Shown piece by piece: positions 1 through 8,301 of a stretch of 64,000 nucleotides of DNA (its first letter is position 1; the number at the start of each line of letters is the position of its first letter). A program made the position numbers and the translations under genes. Below the pieces are notes generated by a model that searched no databases, was not told the DNA's origin, and worked only from the letters and a program-made list of their open reading frames with translations. Source of the DNA: Dyella kyungheensis (lineage in GTDB: Bacteria > Pseudomonadota > Gammaproteobacteria > Xanthomonadales > Rhodanobacteraceae); NCBI RefSeq assembly GCF_016905005.1, contig NZ_JADIKC010000011.1, positions 1 through 64,000 of the forward strand, in the 5' to 3' direction.

Positions 1-462
1 GACTATTGCGTATGGCTTGGTGAACTCAGCGGCTTGCCAGTGGACCTGCCCACCGAAGCGCAATACGAGTACGCCGCCCGCTCTCGCGGCAAGCATGTGC
101 TGTATGCCACCGACAACGGTTATATCGAGCGCGGTCGCAATTATCGTGGCGAAGACGTTGGTGACACCTATGCGGTGGATCGGTACCCGCCCAATCCGTT
201 GGGGTTGTACGACATGGGTGGCAATGCGGTGTCGTGGGTCAACGACTGGTATGACCCGGAGTATTACCAGCATTCGCCGATAGACGATCCCCAAGGCCCT
301 GCGACAGGTTCAGAGAAAGTGTTTCGGGGTAGTACCGCCGGCTCTACACCCAGCACTGCTCACACCGCGGAACGCTATCACGATCAACCCGTTCGTAAGG
401 ACTACTACTCCACCAACAGCTACCGCTGCTCCATCCAACAAAGCACGTCCTTGAGGCGCTGA
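1..462 (+). CDS. Formylglycine-generating-enzyme-like (SUMF1) domain protein, 3' part
   Basis: The reading frame is open from the first base, so only the last 153 residues are present. They carry the end of an FGE-sulfatase (SUMF1/EgtB/PvdO) domain: a LPTEAQYEYAAR-type motif near residue 18 (usually LPTEAEWEYAAR), GLYDMGGNAVSWVNDWY (the family's GNVWEW segment) and a late VFRGS motif (usually RGGSW). Family members oxidise a cysteine to formylglycine in sulfatases or act on small thiols. Here the C-terminus is degenerate (SYRCSIQQS where GFR is usual), so catalytic competence is uncertain. The next gene is a convergent GH92 mannosidase, and no sulfatase is visible in the window. The N-terminus lies outside. 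Confidence 0.8.
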   Translation, partial: DYCVWLGELSGLPVDLPTEAQYEYAARSRGKHVLYATDNGYIERGRNYRGEDVGDTYAVDRYPPNPLGLYDMGGNAVSWVNDWYDPEYYQHSPIDDPQGPATGSEKVFRGSTAGSTPSTAHTAERYHDQPVRKDYYSTNSYRCSIQQSTSLRR

Positions 463-791
463 CGCAGCTAGACCACCAACTATTGAGGATGCGCTGCGCA
501 TCCTCACCGACCGCGTTTGGGCAGTGCCTGTCCACGGCTCACCATGGCATGCATGAAAGCTTTGCTTGGCGTGTCATCGGGGGCATGCTCGGCGTTCAGC
601 GTTCACGAACACTCGTGCATATCATGGATGCCCTGATCGCGCGCGCATCAACCGGATCAGCAACCGATAATCCAAGGCGTGGCGTCGTTATCGAGCCACG
701 CCGGAGGATGGGGCGCTTCACCGGCTAAGTAATCGCAGGGTAGCGATTGCCTGCGCCGCTTGGCGGTTCCAATGGGACGACGGTCGGCAAA
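463..791. other. Convergent intergenic region, no gene recognised
   Basis: This stretch lies between the stop of the SUMF1-like gene and the stop of the minus-strand GH92 gene. An 81-codon plus frame (483-728) has no recognisable motif and begins inside the inverted repeat, so I do not call it a gene. Nothing else stands out beyond the hairpin at 485-505. Confidence 0.5.
485..505. repeat. Perfect inverted repeat downstream of the SUMF1-like gene
   Basis: Ten-base arms GAGGATGCGC and GCGCATCCTC flank a single T, 22 bases after the stop codon at 460-462. It can form a strong hairpin, but no run of T follows on either strand. It is therefore an imperfect terminator candidate or a REP-like element. 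Confidence 0.5.
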
Positions 792-3209
792 TCAAGCCTG
801 CTCGCTGGCAGCTTTGCCGAAACTGGGCGGACGGTCGGCCAGTTCCTTGCCGAACGCCGGGTTGGGTTTGTCGCTCATCTGGAACAGCAACGTGCCGCCG
901 GCGGTCAGCTCGGCGTGGCTGATCCAGCTCTTCGTCCACGGCTGGCCGTTCCAGCTGACCGACTGGATATACGGGCGGCCCTTGCCGTTGCCCTGCGTCT
1001 GCACCACCAGGCGCTTGCCGCCGGCCAGCTGGACTTCGGCGCGATCCAGCAGCGGGCTGCCGAACACGTAGTTGGTGCTCACCGGATCCACCGCGTACAG
1101 GCCTAGCGCGCTCATCACGTACCAGGCGCTCATCTGGCCGCAATCCTCGTTGCCGGGCAGGCCGTCGGGTTCGGGCAGGTACATGGTTTCCAGCAGCATG
1201 CGCACGCGCGCCTGCGTCTTGTGATGCGCGCCGGTGTAGGCGTAGAGATAGGGCATGTGATGGCCCGGCTCGTTGCCGAACGCAAACTGGCCGACCATGC
1301 CGGCGATATCCGGCGGCGCATCGGCCGGCAGTTCGGAATCGGTGGTGAAGAGCTGATCCAACTTCTGCTCGAACTTGTCGCTGCCGCCGAACAACATCAT
1401 GTACGTATACACGTCGTGCTGGTTGAGGAAGGTCGCCTGCCAGGCATTGGACTCGGTGAAGTCGCGCCACTTCTTGGAATGGCCGATGGCACGCGGATCG
1501 AACGGCTCCAACCATGAGCCGTCGCTGGCACGCGGGCGCGCGAAGTTCACGTTCTTGTCGAACACGTTGCGGTAGTTCTGCGAACGCGCCTTCAGCGCGG
1601 CGGCATCGTCGTCCTGGCCGAGGTTCTCGGCGTAGTGCGCCATCACCCAGTCGTCATAGGCGTATTCGAGCGTCTTGCTGACCGCTTCGCTTTCGACATC
1701 GCTGGGGATGTAACCGCGCTTGCGGTATTCGGGTAGGCCGAAATAATCGTCTTCCATCGCGCGCCGGCGGAACACCGGCCACGCTGCCGCATAGTCGATG
1801 CCGGTGAAGCCCTTGGCCTGGGCTTCGGCAATCACCACGGCGGAGTGGTAGCCGATCATGCACACCGTTTCGATGCCCTGCAGCGGCCATACCGGCGGGC
1901 CGGCCGGACTCTCCTGCGCCATGCGCACGAGGCCGTTGACCAGGTCCGGCACGCGCTCACTCTGGTACAGCGTGAACAGCGGGTGCTCGGCGCGATAGGT
2001 ATCCCACAGCGAGTAGGTGCTGTAGTTGTGCTGTCCCTGCGGCAGCTGGTGCAGCTTCATGTCCATGCCGCGATAGCGGCCGTCCACGTCGCTGAACAGG
2101 GTGGGTGCGAGCATGGTGTGATAGAGCGCGCTGTAGAAAGTGCGCTTGATGTCGTCCGACGAGGATTCGATGCGGATGCGGCTGAGTTCGCTTTCCCACG
2201 CCGCTTCGGCCGCGGCCTGCACGCCGTCGAAATCCCATGCGGGAATTTCGGTGGTGAGATTGCGCAGCGCGCCTTCCACATCCACGCCGGAGATGCCCAC
2301 CTTCACCAGCAGCGGCGCATCGTTGAGCCTGTCGTAGTGGAGCGCGGCCTTGAGGTTGATGCCTTTGGCCTGGGTCTCGCCGTCGGCCAGCGGGGCGTCG
2401 TCCGAATACAGCGTGGCGCGCTTGAACGGACGCGACACCTTGAGCGCGAAGTAGATATGGCGTCCGTCGGCCCACTGGTGCACGCGACGGCCACCGACCA
2501 GCGTGTCGTTGCCGACCAGCTGCAGTTGCGCATCGGTGACCTTGGCGGGCTTCTTCGGATCGTCATGGAAGCCGTGCGCGAAATCGACCAGCAGGTGGGC
2601 TTCGCCCGATTGCTGGAAGGTGTAGCGATGGATGCCGGCGCGTTCGGTCGCGGTGAGCTCGGCGAGCACGTGGCTGTCGGTGAGCTGCACGCGGTAATAG
2701 CCCGGCCGTGCCTGCTCGCCGGTGTAATGCGAGCGATAGCCCTTGACGCCGGTCTTGTAGCCCTTCGGCTCGGCGCCCTTGCCGGGACGCACGCCGTCGT
2801 AGCGCGAGTGATAGTTCACGCCGTCGTAGTCGCGATCGCCCGGTTGCAGCAACACCGGTCCCATGGCGGGAACGACCAGCACGTCCAGCATGTCGGCGGC
2901 GCCGGTGCCGGACAGGTGCGTGTGCGAGAAACCCATGATCGAGCCATCGCCCTGGTGGTAGCCGGAGCTGCCGTCCCATTGCGAGTCGTTGGTGTCCGGG
3001 CCCAGCTGCATCATGCCGAAGGGCATGCTGGGACCGGGATAGGTATGGCCGTGACCGCCGGTGCCGACGAAGACATCGACATGGCGCGATACGGCGTCCG
3101 CCAGCGCGGTCTTCTTCACGGGCCGGGCAAACGCCGGAAGCGCATGGGCACCGCTGCCTAGAACACTGAGTGCGGCCATGCCTTGCAGGAAGCGGCGGCG
3201 CGTAACCAT
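792..3209 (-). CDS. GH92 alpha-mannosidase, Tat-exported
   Basis: Calcium-dependent exo-alpha-mannosidase of family GH92 (mostly alpha-1,2/1,3 on N-glycan or mannan branches), 805 residues. The N-terminus MVTRRRFLQGMAALSVLG is a twin-arginine signal. The N-terminal sugar-binding domain starts at VDVFVGTGGHGHTYPG, and the catalytic (alpha/alpha)6 domain follows. Conserved GH92 motifs are visible: TESNAWQ with the putative acid Glu586, GNEPGHHMPYLYAY, and GNEDCGQMSAWY with the acidic pair near 688-689. I chose the ATG at 3209 because GAAGGAG lies 6-7 bases upstream; a longer frame to 3257 has no such site. It is the last gene of the beta-mannosidase/GH125/GH92 operon, 63 bases after GH125. Confidence 0.93.
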   Translation of the reverse strand: MVTRRRFLQGMAALSVLGSGAHALPAFARPVKKTALADAVSRHVDVFVGTGGHGHTYPGPSMPFGMMQLGPDTNDSQWDGSSGYHQGDGSIMGFSHTHLSGTGAADMLDVLVVPAMGPVLLQPGDRDYDGVNYHSRYDGVRPGKGAEPKGYKTGVKGYRSHYTGEQARPGYYRVQLTDSHVLAELTATERAGIHRYTFQQSGEAHLLVDFAHGFHDDPKKPAKVTDAQLQLVGNDTLVGGRRVHQWADGRHIYFALKVSRPFKRATLYSDDAPLADGETQAKGINLKAALHYDRLNDAPLLVKVGISGVDVEGALRNLTTEIPAWDFDGVQAAAEAAWESELSRIRIESSSDDIKRTFYSALYHTMLAPTLFSDVDGRYRGMDMKLHQLPQGQHNYSTYSLWDTYRAEHPLFTLYQSERVPDLVNGLVRMAQESPAGPPVWPLQGIETVCMIGYHSAVVIAEAQAKGFTGIDYAAAWPVFRRRAMEDDYFGLPEYRKRGYIPSDVESEAVSKTLEYAYDDWVMAHYAENLGQDDDAAALKARSQNYRNVFDKNVNFARPRASDGSWLEPFDPRAIGHSKKWRDFTESNAWQATFLNQHDVYTYMMLFGGSDKFEQKLDQLFTTDSELPADAPPDIAGMVGQFAFGNEPGHHMPYLYAYTGAHHKTQARVRMLLETMYLPEPDGLPGNEDCGQMSAWYVMSALGLYAVDPVSTNYVFGSPLLDRAEVQLAGGKRLVVQTQGNGKGRPYIQSVSWNGQPWTKSWISHAELTAGGTLLFQMSDKPNPAFGKELADRPPSFGKAASEQA

Positions 3210-3272
3210 GTCTGACTCCTTCGAAAACGAAACGTGGCCGCCGATGGTGGCCATCACGATGGGGAAAAGGTG

Positions 3273-4709
3273 CTACGCCTTGCGCAGCACGTCCGGATGA
3301 CGATCGGCCAGCTCGACGATGAGTTCACCGAACAAGGTGTTGGCCCAGGCGAACCAGGCGCGCGTGTACTTGGCCGGATCGTCCTGGTCGAATGCTTCGT
3401 GCATGAAACCGGTGCCGGCATGCGTGCTCTTGAGCCATGCCAGGCACTGCGCGATCTCGCTGGCGTTGCCGGTGGTGAAGGCGCGCATCATGATCGACAT
3501 CGGCCAGATCATGCGCAGGCCCTCGTGCGGTCCGCCGATGCCTTCGCCCGCGCTGCCCTTGAAGAAATAAGGATTGCGCACGCTCCACACCTGTGCGCGC
3601 GTGCGCTGGTAACGGGCATCGTCCTGCGTGCAGGCACCCAGGTAAGGCAGGGCGAGCAGGCTGGGGACGTTGGCGTCGTCCATGAACAGCTGATTGCCGT
3701 AGCCATCCACTTCATAGGCCCAATAGTCGCCGGCATCGCCATGGATCACGCCATGCGCATGGACAGCGCGCTGGATCTCATCGGCCAACGCCACGCAATC
3801 GCTTGCCGTGGCTTCGTCATGCCGAATGGCGCGCAGCATCTCCGCCAACTGGCGCAGGCTGGTCACTGCAAACAGGTTGCCCGGGATATTGAACGGATAG
3901 ACCGTGGCATCGTCCGACGGCCGGAACATCGCGTGGATCATGCCCACCGGCTTGGTCGGATTGCCGTAACCGAGCAGGAACTGCGATTCGGTGGGCCGGG
4001 GCGAGGTGCGCTGGAACTGATAGGGGCCCGGGCCATCCTTGCGCTGCTGTTCGCGGAAGGTCTTGAGCACGATGCGCATCGCTTCGTGCCAGTCGTCATC
4101 GAATGCCGTGGTGTCGCCGGTCGCCTTCCAATAGCCGTGCGCGAGGCGGATCGGATAGCACAGCGAATCGATCTCCCATTTCCGCTCGGCCACGCCGGGC
4201 TTCATGTCGGTAATGTCATGCTGGGCCCAGTCCAGGTTGGACTTGGCCGTGGGATCGGGCATGAAGGCGTTCGCGTAGGGATCGATGCGGATGCATCGCG
4301 CATGCCGATGGATCAGGCCGCGAAACAGCTGCTGCAGCGCCTTGTCCTGTTTGGCCAGCTGCACGTACGGCCAGACCTGCGCGGACGAATCGCGCATCCA
4401 CATCGCATCGATGTCGCCGGTGACGATGAACGTGTCGGGCTTGCCGCCCAGAGTGCCGACGTTGACCGTGGTATCCGGCGTGTTCGGGAAGCAGTTCTCG
4501 AACATCCAGGCCAGTTCGGGATCGGCGATCCGCGCCTTGGTCTGCGCCAGCAGTTTCTCCACGGCGGCGCTGGTGAATTTGCGCTTGCCGACGGGTGGCC
4601 GCTGGCTGATGAAGGTCTTGCCGGGAGCAGCGATGACGCCATCGGAAAGCAGGGCGGCGGCCGGGGCCAACGCCATCCATTTGAGCAGGTTGCGGCGGGT
4701 GGTGATCAC
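3273..4709 (-). CDS. GH125 exo-alpha-1,6-mannosidase
   Basis: Metal-independent alpha-mannosidase of family GH125 (DUF1237), 478 residues. The family removes alpha-1,6-linked mannose. The signature TGDIDAMWMRDSSAQVWPY is present around residue 90, and MDDANVPSLL and GPHEGLRMIWPMS lie later. The N-terminus reads TTRRNLLKWMALAPAAALL, a Tat-like signal. The start is taken as GTG at 4709, which overlaps the TGA of the upstream beta-mannosidase (GTGA), the arrangement of a translationally coupled pair. The frame is open 56 codons further upstream, but that part lies inside the beta-mannosidase gene and is not credible. Alternative: a start a few codons downstream. Confidence 0.92.
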   Translation of the reverse strand: MITTRRNLLKWMALAPAAALLSDGVIAAPGKTFISQRPPVGKRKFTSAAVEKLLAQTKARIADPELAWMFENCFPNTPDTTVNVGTLGGKPDTFIVTGDIDAMWMRDSSAQVWPYVQLAKQDKALQQLFRGLIHRHARCIRIDPYANAFMPDPTAKSNLDWAQHDITDMKPGVAERKWEIDSLCYPIRLAHGYWKATGDTTAFDDDWHEAMRIVLKTFREQQRKDGPGPYQFQRTSPRPTESQFLLGYGNPTKPVGMIHAMFRPSDDATVYPFNIPGNLFAVTSLRQLAEMLRAIRHDEATASDCVALADEIQRAVHAHGVIHGDAGDYWAYEVDGYGNQLFMDDANVPSLLALPYLGACTQDDARYQRTRAQVWSVRNPYFFKGSAGEGIGGPHEGLRMIWPMSIMMRAFTTGNASEIAQCLAWLKSTHAGTGFMHEAFDQDDPAKYTRAWFAWANTLFGELIVELADRHPDVLRKA

Positions 4710-7351
4710 TTGGCGGTCTCCGCTTGTACCGTGTCGACCAGCGAGGTCAGCTTCAACGCGGCCTTGAGGCTTGCCAGGTCGGCCGTGCTGTCGACCGCAA
4801 TATCGATGTGTTCGCCGGGCAGCATGTCGAACGCGTTGCCGGACAGGTTGGCGTCGAGCTTGCCGAAGTCGATCCACACGCCGCGCGCGAGCTGCTTGCT
4901 GCTGATGCGCAGTGTCTTGCCCTCATCGCGCCACTCGGCATGCAGCCCGGGCTGACGGGGCAGCGCCAGGGTCTTGGCGACGCCGAAGTAGAGCAGGTGA
5001 TGCGCGACGACACGGCCGTCCTCGATCACGTCGAACGAAGCCACGGTATTGGCGGCACGGCCACCATGCAGCAGCGCGGCATCCGTGTACTCGCCGAGCT
5101 TGGTGCTGGCCTGCGCTGTCGCGTCGACCGTCTGGCTGGTCTCGCTCAGCGACTTGCCGGCCATGTCCATGATGTGCGTTCGAACGGTGGCCTTGAACGG
5201 CGTGGTGCGGTCGGAGACGAGATAGAGGCTGGTGCGTCCGTCACGGCGGATCGGCACGATATCCACCGGCGCATAGAAGCGCTTGGCGTGGTACTGCAAG
5301 GCCTTCCAGCGGCCGAAGTAGTCGAGGCTGGACCACGACGGCCCCGGCCACACATCGTTGAGCTGCCAATACAGCGAGCCCATGCTTTGCGGCCGCGCGC
5401 TGCGCAGATGCTCGGCGGCCAGTTCGATGCCTTCGGCCTGCATCAGCTGGCTGAGATACACGAACGAAGCGAAATCCTTCGGCTCGCCATAATTCGCACG
5501 GATGTAGAGCAGCAGGCGATCGTTGCCGTTGCCATTGGCGAACTTCTGGTGCGCGCGCATCACCGGCGAGTTCGGCGTCATGTCGCTGGGCGCGGCGAAG
5601 CGTTCGATGGTCGACATCACCGGGAACGACTGCAGGCCGTATTCGGACTGGAAGCGCGGCGTCACGTCCAGGTAGTGATCGATCGGCTCGGAGCCCGACC
5701 ACACCTTCCAGTAGTGATAGTCGCCGTCGTTGAGCACGTTGGCTTCGCCGTCGAAATCCGTGCTGGGCGAGCTGGCCCAGTAGGGCACGTCGGAATCGTT
5801 CTCCTTCACCACCTTGCGCAGCGTGTTGTTGAACAACTCGCGCATGCCGGTCTCGATGCGCTGGCGTTCGTCGGCGGCGATCGACTTCTGGAAGTCGATG
5901 CGATCCGGCCAGGATTCCCAGCCGGTCTGCACTTCGTTGTTGCCGCACCACAGCACGATGCTCGGATGGTTGCGCAAGCGGCGCACCTGCTCCTCGGCCT
6001 CGACGCGCGAATTGCCGAGGAAAGCCGAGTCGTACGGCGTGATCGCGCCGCCGAACATGAAGTCCTGCCAGATCATGATGCCCAGCTGGTCGGCCAGGTC
6101 GTAGAACGCATCGCTCTGGTAATAACCGCCGCCCCACATGCGCAGCATGTTCATGTTGGCGTCGCGGGTGGAGGTGAGCAGTTGCTTCAGCTGTTCGGGC
6201 GTGGTGCGCTCGGGAAAGCTGTCGGTGGGAATCAGATCCGCGCCCTTGGCGAAGATCGGCACGCCGTTCACCACGAAGGCAAAGCTGCGACCCCAGGGAT
6301 CCTTGTCGCGGTTCAATTGAACGCTGCGCAGGCCGGTGTTGCGGTCGGCGCTGACGAGTAGATCGTTGCCGCGCTTCACCTCGACGTGGAAGCGGTAAAG
6401 ATTTTGCTGGCCGTAGCCTACCGGCCACCAACGCTGCGGATGGTCGATCAGCAACGGCAGCTGCAGGGTGTTGTTGCCCGCGGTGAGCGAGACATCTTTC
6501 GCCATCTGGCCGTTGCTGCCATCGGGACCTGTCCACGTCAGCATGACCTGCGCGGCACCGGCCTTGCCTGCCTGCAGCGACACTTCGGCGGCCAGTTCGG
6601 CGCGATCGGCATCCACGTGCGGCTGGGCGATGTGGAAATCGTCCAGTCGCGCGTCGGTCCAGCTTTCCAGCCGCACCGGTTGCCAGATGCCGATGGTGAC
6701 GAAGCGCGGACCCCAGTCCCAGCCGTACTGGTAGTTGGCCTTGCGTACGTAGTTGGAGGTTTGCTTGCCCTTGGGCTCGTCGCCGAACGCCGAGTCGAAC
6801 TCGCCGGGCAGGGCATACGATTGCATCAACAGCCAGGGCTGCAGCTTGGCGATGGGCGAGTGCAGGCGCACCAGCAGCGTATTGTTGCCGGCGTGCAGCA
6901 CATGCTTCACCGGGATGCGCCAGCGGCGGAACATGTTGCCGGTCTTCAGCAGCGGCTTGTCGTTGACGACGATGTCGGCGAACGTGTCCACGCCGTCGAA
7001 TACCAGGTCGACGTGATCCTGTTTCAGCGTGCCGGCGTCGACGTTGAAGGTCAGCTGGTAATCCCAATCGGCCAGGCCGATCCACTGCAGTTGCGCTTCG
7101 TTGTCGCGGTAGAACGGATCGCCGATGTTGCCGGTGGTCAGCAGATCGGTCTGCACGCTGCCGGGCACGTGAGCGGGAGTCCAGCTGGTGAGGTCCGCAT
7201 GCTGCGAGGCCTGCGCCGACTCGGGCAGCAGGCGGAACTGCCAGCCATTATCGAGCGGCGTCGCCGTGGCGGCGGCCAGGACGGACGCAGGCGCGAAGGC
7301 GACGGCGGCCAGCAGGCCAACGGAAAGACGGGTCAGGGATGACAAGGCCAT
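4706..7351 (-). CDS. GH2 beta-mannosidase
   Basis: Secreted or periplasmic beta-mannosidase, 881 residues, first gene of the mannosidase operon. It has a Sec signal peptide (LLAAVAFAPASVLAA), then the N-terminal jelly-roll with LDNGWQFR and VPGSVQTDL motifs, Ig-like domains, and a TIM barrel. The acid/base is Glu473 in LWCGNNEV and the probable nucleophile Glu570 in FQSEYGLQSFP, both typical of GH2 beta-mannosidases. It would cut the core Man-beta-1,4-GlcNAc bond of N-glycans after GH125 and GH92 trim the alpha-mannoses. The ATG is preceded by GGAG 4 bases upstream. Confidence 0.93.
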   Translation of the reverse strand: MALSSLTRLSVGLLAAVAFAPASVLAAATATPLDNGWQFRLLPESAQASQHADLTSWTPAHVPGSVQTDLLTTGNIGDPFYRDNEAQLQWIGLADWDYQLTFNVDAGTLKQDHVDLVFDGVDTFADIVVNDKPLLKTGNMFRRWRIPVKHVLHAGNNTLLVRLHSPIAKLQPWLLMQSYALPGEFDSAFGDEPKGKQTSNYVRKANYQYGWDWGPRFVTIGIWQPVRLESWTDARLDDFHIAQPHVDADRAELAAEVSLQAGKAGAAQVMLTWTGPDGSNGQMAKDVSLTAGNNTLQLPLLIDHPQRWWPVGYGQQNLYRFHVEVKRGNDLLVSADRNTGLRSVQLNRDKDPWGRSFAFVVNGVPIFAKGADLIPTDSFPERTTPEQLKQLLTSTRDANMNMLRMWGGGYYQSDAFYDLADQLGIMIWQDFMFGGAITPYDSAFLGNSRVEAEEQVRRLRNHPSIVLWCGNNEVQTGWESWPDRIDFQKSIAADERQRIETGMRELFNNTLRKVVKENDSDVPYWASSPSTDFDGEANVLNDGDYHYWKVWSGSEPIDHYLDVTPRFQSEYGLQSFPVMSTIERFAAPSDMTPNSPVMRAHQKFANGNGNDRLLLYIRANYGEPKDFASFVYLSQLMQAEGIELAAEHLRSARPQSMGSLYWQLNDVWPGPSWSSLDYFGRWKALQYHAKRFYAPVDIVPIRRDGRTSLYLVSDRTTPFKATVRTHIMDMAGKSLSETSQTVDATAQASTKLGEYTDAALLHGGRAANTVASFDVIEDGRVVAHHLLYFGVAKTLALPRQPGLHAEWRDEGKTLRISSKQLARGVWIDFGKLDANLSGNAFDMLPGEHIDIAVDSTADLASLKAALKLTSLVDTVQAETAK

Positions 7352-7378
7352 ACGCTCCGCATCGTGCTGAAGAACCTT

Positions 7379-7395
7379 TTTCGCCCAGGGCGAAA
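7379..7395. repeat. Perfect palindrome upstream of beta-mannosidase
   Basis: Arms TTTCGCCC and GGGCGAAA around one base, 28 bases upstream of the beta-mannosidase ATG. It sits in the expected 5' untranslated region, so it could be an mRNA hairpin or an operator. No partner site was found. Confidence 0.45.
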
Positions 7396-7413
7396 TAAAG
7401 AAGAAAAGCCTCC

Positions 7414-7441
7414 AAAAAAACGGGCGCTACGAGAGCGCCCG
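7414..7441 (-). terminator. Rho-independent terminator of the lost TBDR gene
   Basis: On the minus strand an 8-bp stem (CGGGCGCT/AGCGCCCG, loop of 5) is followed by seven T. It lies just after the TBDR-like stop codon at 7456 and before the beta-mannosidase gene. It would insulate the mannosidase operon from transcription of the former receptor gene. Confidence 0.85.
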
Positions 7442-7455
7442 GAAGTGGGAGGGTC

Positions 7456-7530
7456 TTACAACGTGAAGCTCAGGGTGAGCATGTAACTGCGACCGTGGAA
7501 CCGATAACCGAGAGACGCATCACGCTGGCG
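7456..7530 (-). pseudogene. C-terminal remnant of a TonB-dependent receptor
   Basis: The last 23 codons before the TAA at 7456 read as the closing beta-strand of a TBDR: GYRFHGRSYMLTLSFTL, ending in the family's usual aromatic/hydrophobic strand. Upstream on the same strand the frame continues into sequence without any receptor motif, and no plug or barrel is found. A proper terminator follows at 7414-7441. I read this as the 3' scrap of a deleted TBDR gene that once headed the mannosidase locus; the 5' edge (about 7530) is approximate. It could alternatively be a chance hydrophobic end, but its position and terminator argue against that. Confidence 0.65.
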
Positions 7531-7980
7531 GAAGATGCCGGCGATCCGCGAGGACGCCAGTGGCGCGAACCGGGCGACGTGCGGCGAATGCCAGCGACAG
7601 GCCGCCGCGTGGCCATCTGGCAACCGGCGCTTCAGCGCCCAGGCCATGCCCGTCCGAAGTGCGCTTTCGCGATGGGTCAAACCATTCTCCCCTGCAACAA
7701 CAATCGGTCCAACGTGCCGCAGAAGGCGGGCTGACGTGAGCACGCGCACCTTCCATCGACTCTTTCGGGCCGAAACGAGCAGCGCTGCCTCGCGACTGCG
7801 GTCTGGTTCGTCGCCATCAACGGGGCGCGGAGCCAGTGAGTTGGCAGCGCCTGAGGCGGCGCCAATGGTCTTCATTCTTGAAGTCAGTTGACGGCCTTGT
7901 CAACAGGAAATTTCTCACGATCTAAAAAATTCCCGGCAAGCTTAATATGCTGATTTTCATCAGGAAAATATCGATCAAAA

Positions 7981-7997
7981 ATATTGCAGTGCAATAT
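7981..7997. promoter_or_regulatory. Operator-like 17-bp palindrome
   Basis: Arms ATATTGCA and TGCAATAT flank one G, a perfect odd-centred palindrome in an AT-rich patch. It precedes the leader-like element at 8027 and the GAF gene. It is typical of a dimeric regulator site, but no regulator can be assigned. Confidence 0.5.
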
Positions 7998-8026
7998 ACG
8001 AGTGCTCGACTTGAATCGATTTAAAG

Positions 8027-8062
8027 GAGAGGGTGGGCGCGCCTGCGAGCCAGGCGCGAGCG
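8027..8062 (+). promoter_or_regulatory. Leader-like element resembling the TBDR 5' UTR at 22396
   Basis: A 21-base block beginning GAGAGGG and ending CGCCTGCG (8027-8047) matches the leader of the TBDR gene at 22507 in 18 of 21 bases. It runs into a hairpin with arms CGCGCCTG and CAGGCGCG. No receptor gene follows it. Confidence 0.4.
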
Positions 8063-8301
8063 ACAGCTCAAGCGGGGACTGGGGTTTCGTGACACACGAG
8101 GTATCCATGGCGCCGTCGTTGAGCCAAGGAAACGCATTGCTGCAACGCACCGGCGACTGTTGCGTCTTTGACACACTTGCCTCGGCGTGCACGGCGACGG
8201 CGTGGATTCGCTCAGGCGCGCAGCCGTTGGGCAAGGTGTTTCCTCTCGTTTGACTTGGCGCATACTCCAAGCGCGCGATGCGCCCGGGGAATCGAAAATT
8301 C

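Larger units (their letters stand above)
7531..8301. other. Non-coding region with rearrangement scars
   Basis: No convincing gene on either strand. Frames of 60-140 codons overlap one another in all phases and lack motifs. The stretch near 7900-8005 is clearly more AT-rich than its surroundings. It contains the palindrome at 7981-7997 and the leader-like element at 8027-8047, and it is bounded by the TBDR remnant. It probably marks a deletion or rearrangement. Confidence 0.5.

Noticed and set aside
483-728. 81-codon plus frame as a transposase remnant
   Set aside because: No transposase motif or terminal repeat can be seen, and it starts inside an inverted repeat.
1845-4955. Long plus-strand frames (438 and 573 codons) opposite the GH92 and GH125 genes
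   Set aside because: They are antisense to clear hydrolases in GC-rich DNA, start without ribosome sites and show His/Arg/Gly-rich composition typical of shadow frames.
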